A program made the position numbers and the translations under genes. Below the pieces are notes generated by a model. That model saw nothing but the letters and a program-made list of their open reading frames with translations, ran no database searches and was not told where the DNA came from. A stretch of DNA of 64,000 bases from Maricurvus nonylphenolicus (lineage in GTDB: Bacteria; Pseudomonadota; Gammaproteobacteria; Pseudomonadales; Cellvibrionaceae): the NCBI RefSeq assembly GCF_042854845.1, contig NZ_AP031498.1, positions 4,092,001 to 4,156,000 on the forward strand. Reading direction: 5' to 3'. This document shows, piece by piece, positions 62,573-64,000 of the stretch (position 1 is the first letter of the stretch; every line of letters begins with the position of its first letter).

Positions 62573-63163
62573 ATGCAAACCTGTACCCGGCATCAAACCG
62601 CTTCGCAACAGCAAGGCAGCAGCATGGTCGAATTTGCGCTACTTGCCCCGATTTTTATGGTACTTCTATTGGGTGTATTTGAACTGGTGCGAGGCCTTCA
62701 AGCCAACAATATTATTGTTAATATCAGCCGTGAAGGCGCCAACCTGGTAACCCGCACCCCCCAGGATCCACAAGATATTATGACCGCGCTGGCCAATACT
62801 GCTGACCCACTGGATATGGGAGAGCATGGCATGCTGATGGTGACCGTACTTGAAGGGCAAGATGATGGCAGCATTCAAGCTACGTCACAGTTCCGGTATA
62901 ACGCCTCAACATTTGATCCTGATAGTCAGGTGTGGGATGGCTGCAGCTCTTGGGCAGGCGACGGAGAATGTACCGGTGGCCTGCCTGCCGATCTCGACAA
63001 TGACACCATCAACGATATTTTCTGGACCGGCACCAGCGGCGACCCCTTAGCTGAAGGTGAGATTGCCTATGCCTTCGAGGCATTCTACGAATTCGATCCC
63101 GTTTTCCCTATACCCTTTAATACCGATGAACCGTTGGAGTTTCATTCACTCTCACTGTTCTAG
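62573..63163 (+). CDS. tadF: TadE/TadF-like pseudopilin
   Basis: A 196-residue minor pilin-like protein starting at the ATG at 62573, ten bases after tadE; a longer frame in the same register overlaps tadE and is rejected. QQQGSSMVEFALLAPIFMVLLLGVFELVRG is the pilin-type processing and helix region. The soluble part has two cysteines (GCSS, GECTGG) and an acidic aspartate-rich loop (LPADLDNDTIND) that could bind calcium. Confidence 0.82.
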   Translation: MQTCTRHQTASQQQGSSMVEFALLAPIFMVLLLGVFELVRGLQANNIIVNISREGANLVTRTPQDPQDIMTALANTADPLDMGEHGMLMVTVLEGQDDGSIQATSQFRYNASTFDPDSQVWDGCSSWAGDGECTGGLPADLDNDTINDIFWTGTSGDPLAEGEIAYAFEAFYEFDPVFPIPFNTDEPLEFHSLSLF

Positions 63164-63185
63164 AAAATAAACCAAGGGGAGCCCC

Positions 63186-64000
63186 ATGGTCAGACACAAT
63201 TTATTCCAGCGTTATCGCCAGCAAGGCGCCGTTTTTGTACTCAGCGCTCTCTCCATGTTAACGCTGATTTTGTGTGTTGGACTGGCTGTCGACTCAGGTG
63301 TTGCCTACGGCGTACGCGCCAAACTTAATGCCGCCACCGATGCTGCTGCCATTGCTGCTGGCCGCGCCATAGCTTTTGGCGAAGACGAAGCTCGGCAAAC
63401 CGCCGAAAAGTTTTTCTACGCCAATTACCCCGATGGTTATCTGGGCTCGACACCAAACTTCGATCCCGATACCGATATTACGATTGACACATTGGCCGAT
63501 GGCAGTATCCAAGTGAATATTTCAGCCAGCGCCGATGTCCCCACCTATTTTATGCACCTGGCGGACATTGACGGCCTTGAAGTGGGCGCACTGACCCAGG
63601 TCACCCGGCGGGATTTGGATATGGTTCTGGTATTGGATACCTCGGGTTCATTGAACAGCCCTGCGGGAACCCCTACCAAGTTACGTGATGCCTCGGTGAA
63701 CTTTATCAATAAATTTGTTGATGCCGCTGGGGGCGATCGCGTCGGCTTGGTGGTTTATGCTTCTGGAGCAATTATTGAAGAGCCGATAGATAAAACTGCT
63801 ACCCGCGGTTTTGATAAAGCACAAGTCACATCCGACATTAACGGTTTAACCTTTAGTGGTATTACCGCCTCTGGAGAAGCCCTGCGCAGAGCTTACGATG
63901 AGCTCAATGCCATCCCAGAGGCTTTACGCTCAAGCTTGCGGGTGATTGTCTTTTTCAGTGACGGTGCCCCCAATACGGTTGCCGCACAATTTGCCACTGG
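63186..64000 (+). CDS. tadG: TadG-like protein with von Willebrand A domain (runs off window)
   Basis: At least 271 residues; the frame is open at the right edge of the window. N-terminal pilin-like region (RQQGAVFVLSALSMLTLILCVGLAVDSGVAYGVRAKLNAATDAAAIAAGRA region) of the TadE/TadG-type, then from about residue 140 a von Willebrand A domain with MIDAS motif DTSGS (MVLVLDTSGSLNS) and VFFSDGAPNT. TadG proteins are Tad-locus minor components. The ATG at 63186 follows AGGGGAG. Confidence 0.9.
   Translation, partial: MVRHNLFQRYRQQGAVFVLSALSMLTLILCVGLAVDSGVAYGVRAKLNAATDAAAIAAGRAIAFGEDEARQTAEKFFYANYPDGYLGSTPNFDPDTDITIDTLADGSIQVNISASADVPTYFMHLADIDGLEVGALTQVTRRDLDMVLVLDTSGSLNSPAGTPTKLRDASVNFINKFVDAAGGDRVGLVVYASGAIIEEPIDKTATRGFDKAQVTSDINGLTFSGITASGEALRRAYDELNAIPEALRSSLRVIVFFSDGAPNTVAAQFAT

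Overview
The window reads as chromosomal DNA of a marine-type gammaproteobacterium. The block 41.9-50.5 kb has the usual gammaproteobacterial neighbourhood rplM-rpsI-petA-cytochrome b/c1-sspA-sspB beside zapE, zapG(yhcB) and a DegS-type protease. The many TonB receptors, beta-oxidation enzymes and AraC/OruR-type regulators fit a hydrocarbon, terpenoid or steroid-using lineage such as Spongiibacteraceae/Cellvibrionales; the lineage is an inference, no rRNA gene is present. No tRNA, rRNA, CRISPR array or insertion sequence was recognised.

Layout. 0-5 kb: end of a TonB receptor gene, two long inverted repeats, then an SDR, a thiolase and a FadB/FadJ-type fused enzyme. 5.1-18.7 kb: a PAS histidine kinase/FixJ-type regulator pair with an AraC regulator; a tightly packed five-gene operon (BASS transporter, epimerase, haem-c beta-propeller protein, MFS, SDR); an exported amidohydrolase, a second AraC regulator and a TonB receptor. 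18.8-26.8 kb: amidase, polysaccharide-deacetylase/PuuE-like hydrolase, VOC protein, M20 hydrolase, FAD oxidoreductase, membrane protein and a third AraC regulator; three promoters here share a bipartite 13-N11-10 operator that looks like one regulon. 27.0-30.4 kb: GMC oxidoreductase, old-yellow-enzyme homologue and SRPBCC protein as one operon.

31.5-35.4 kb is the most unusual part: seven short, AT-rich, same-strand gene cassettes separated by seven attC recombination sites, with no integrase in the window (a CALIN-type integron cassette array). Every cassette passes an internal test: the seven-base box at its left edge is the exact reverse complement of the box at its right edge. The cargo includes a Tsi6-like immunity protein, a SUKH (SMI1/KNR4)-like protein, an RraB-like protein and three small membrane proteins, which suggests a store of immunity or defence functions. 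Upstream of the first cassette lie two hairpins with different stems but the same ten-base loop.

35.8-50.5 kb is mainly housekeeping: thiolase, LemA plus M48 protease, Yip1-family protein, cysK, sspB/sspA, a bc1 complex whose cytochrome b and c1 are one fused polypeptide, ribosomal proteins, zapE, zapG and degS. 50.7-52.6 kb holds a sigma-54 activator with a VpsR-like N-terminus and a small charged protein. 52.6-64 kb is a Tad (tight adherence/Flp pilus) locus split into a leftward arm (flp, rcpC, rcpA, lipoprotein, tadZ, tadA, tadB, tadC, TPR lipoprotein) and a rightward arm (three pseudopilin-like genes, the last with a von Willebrand A domain and cut by the window edge).
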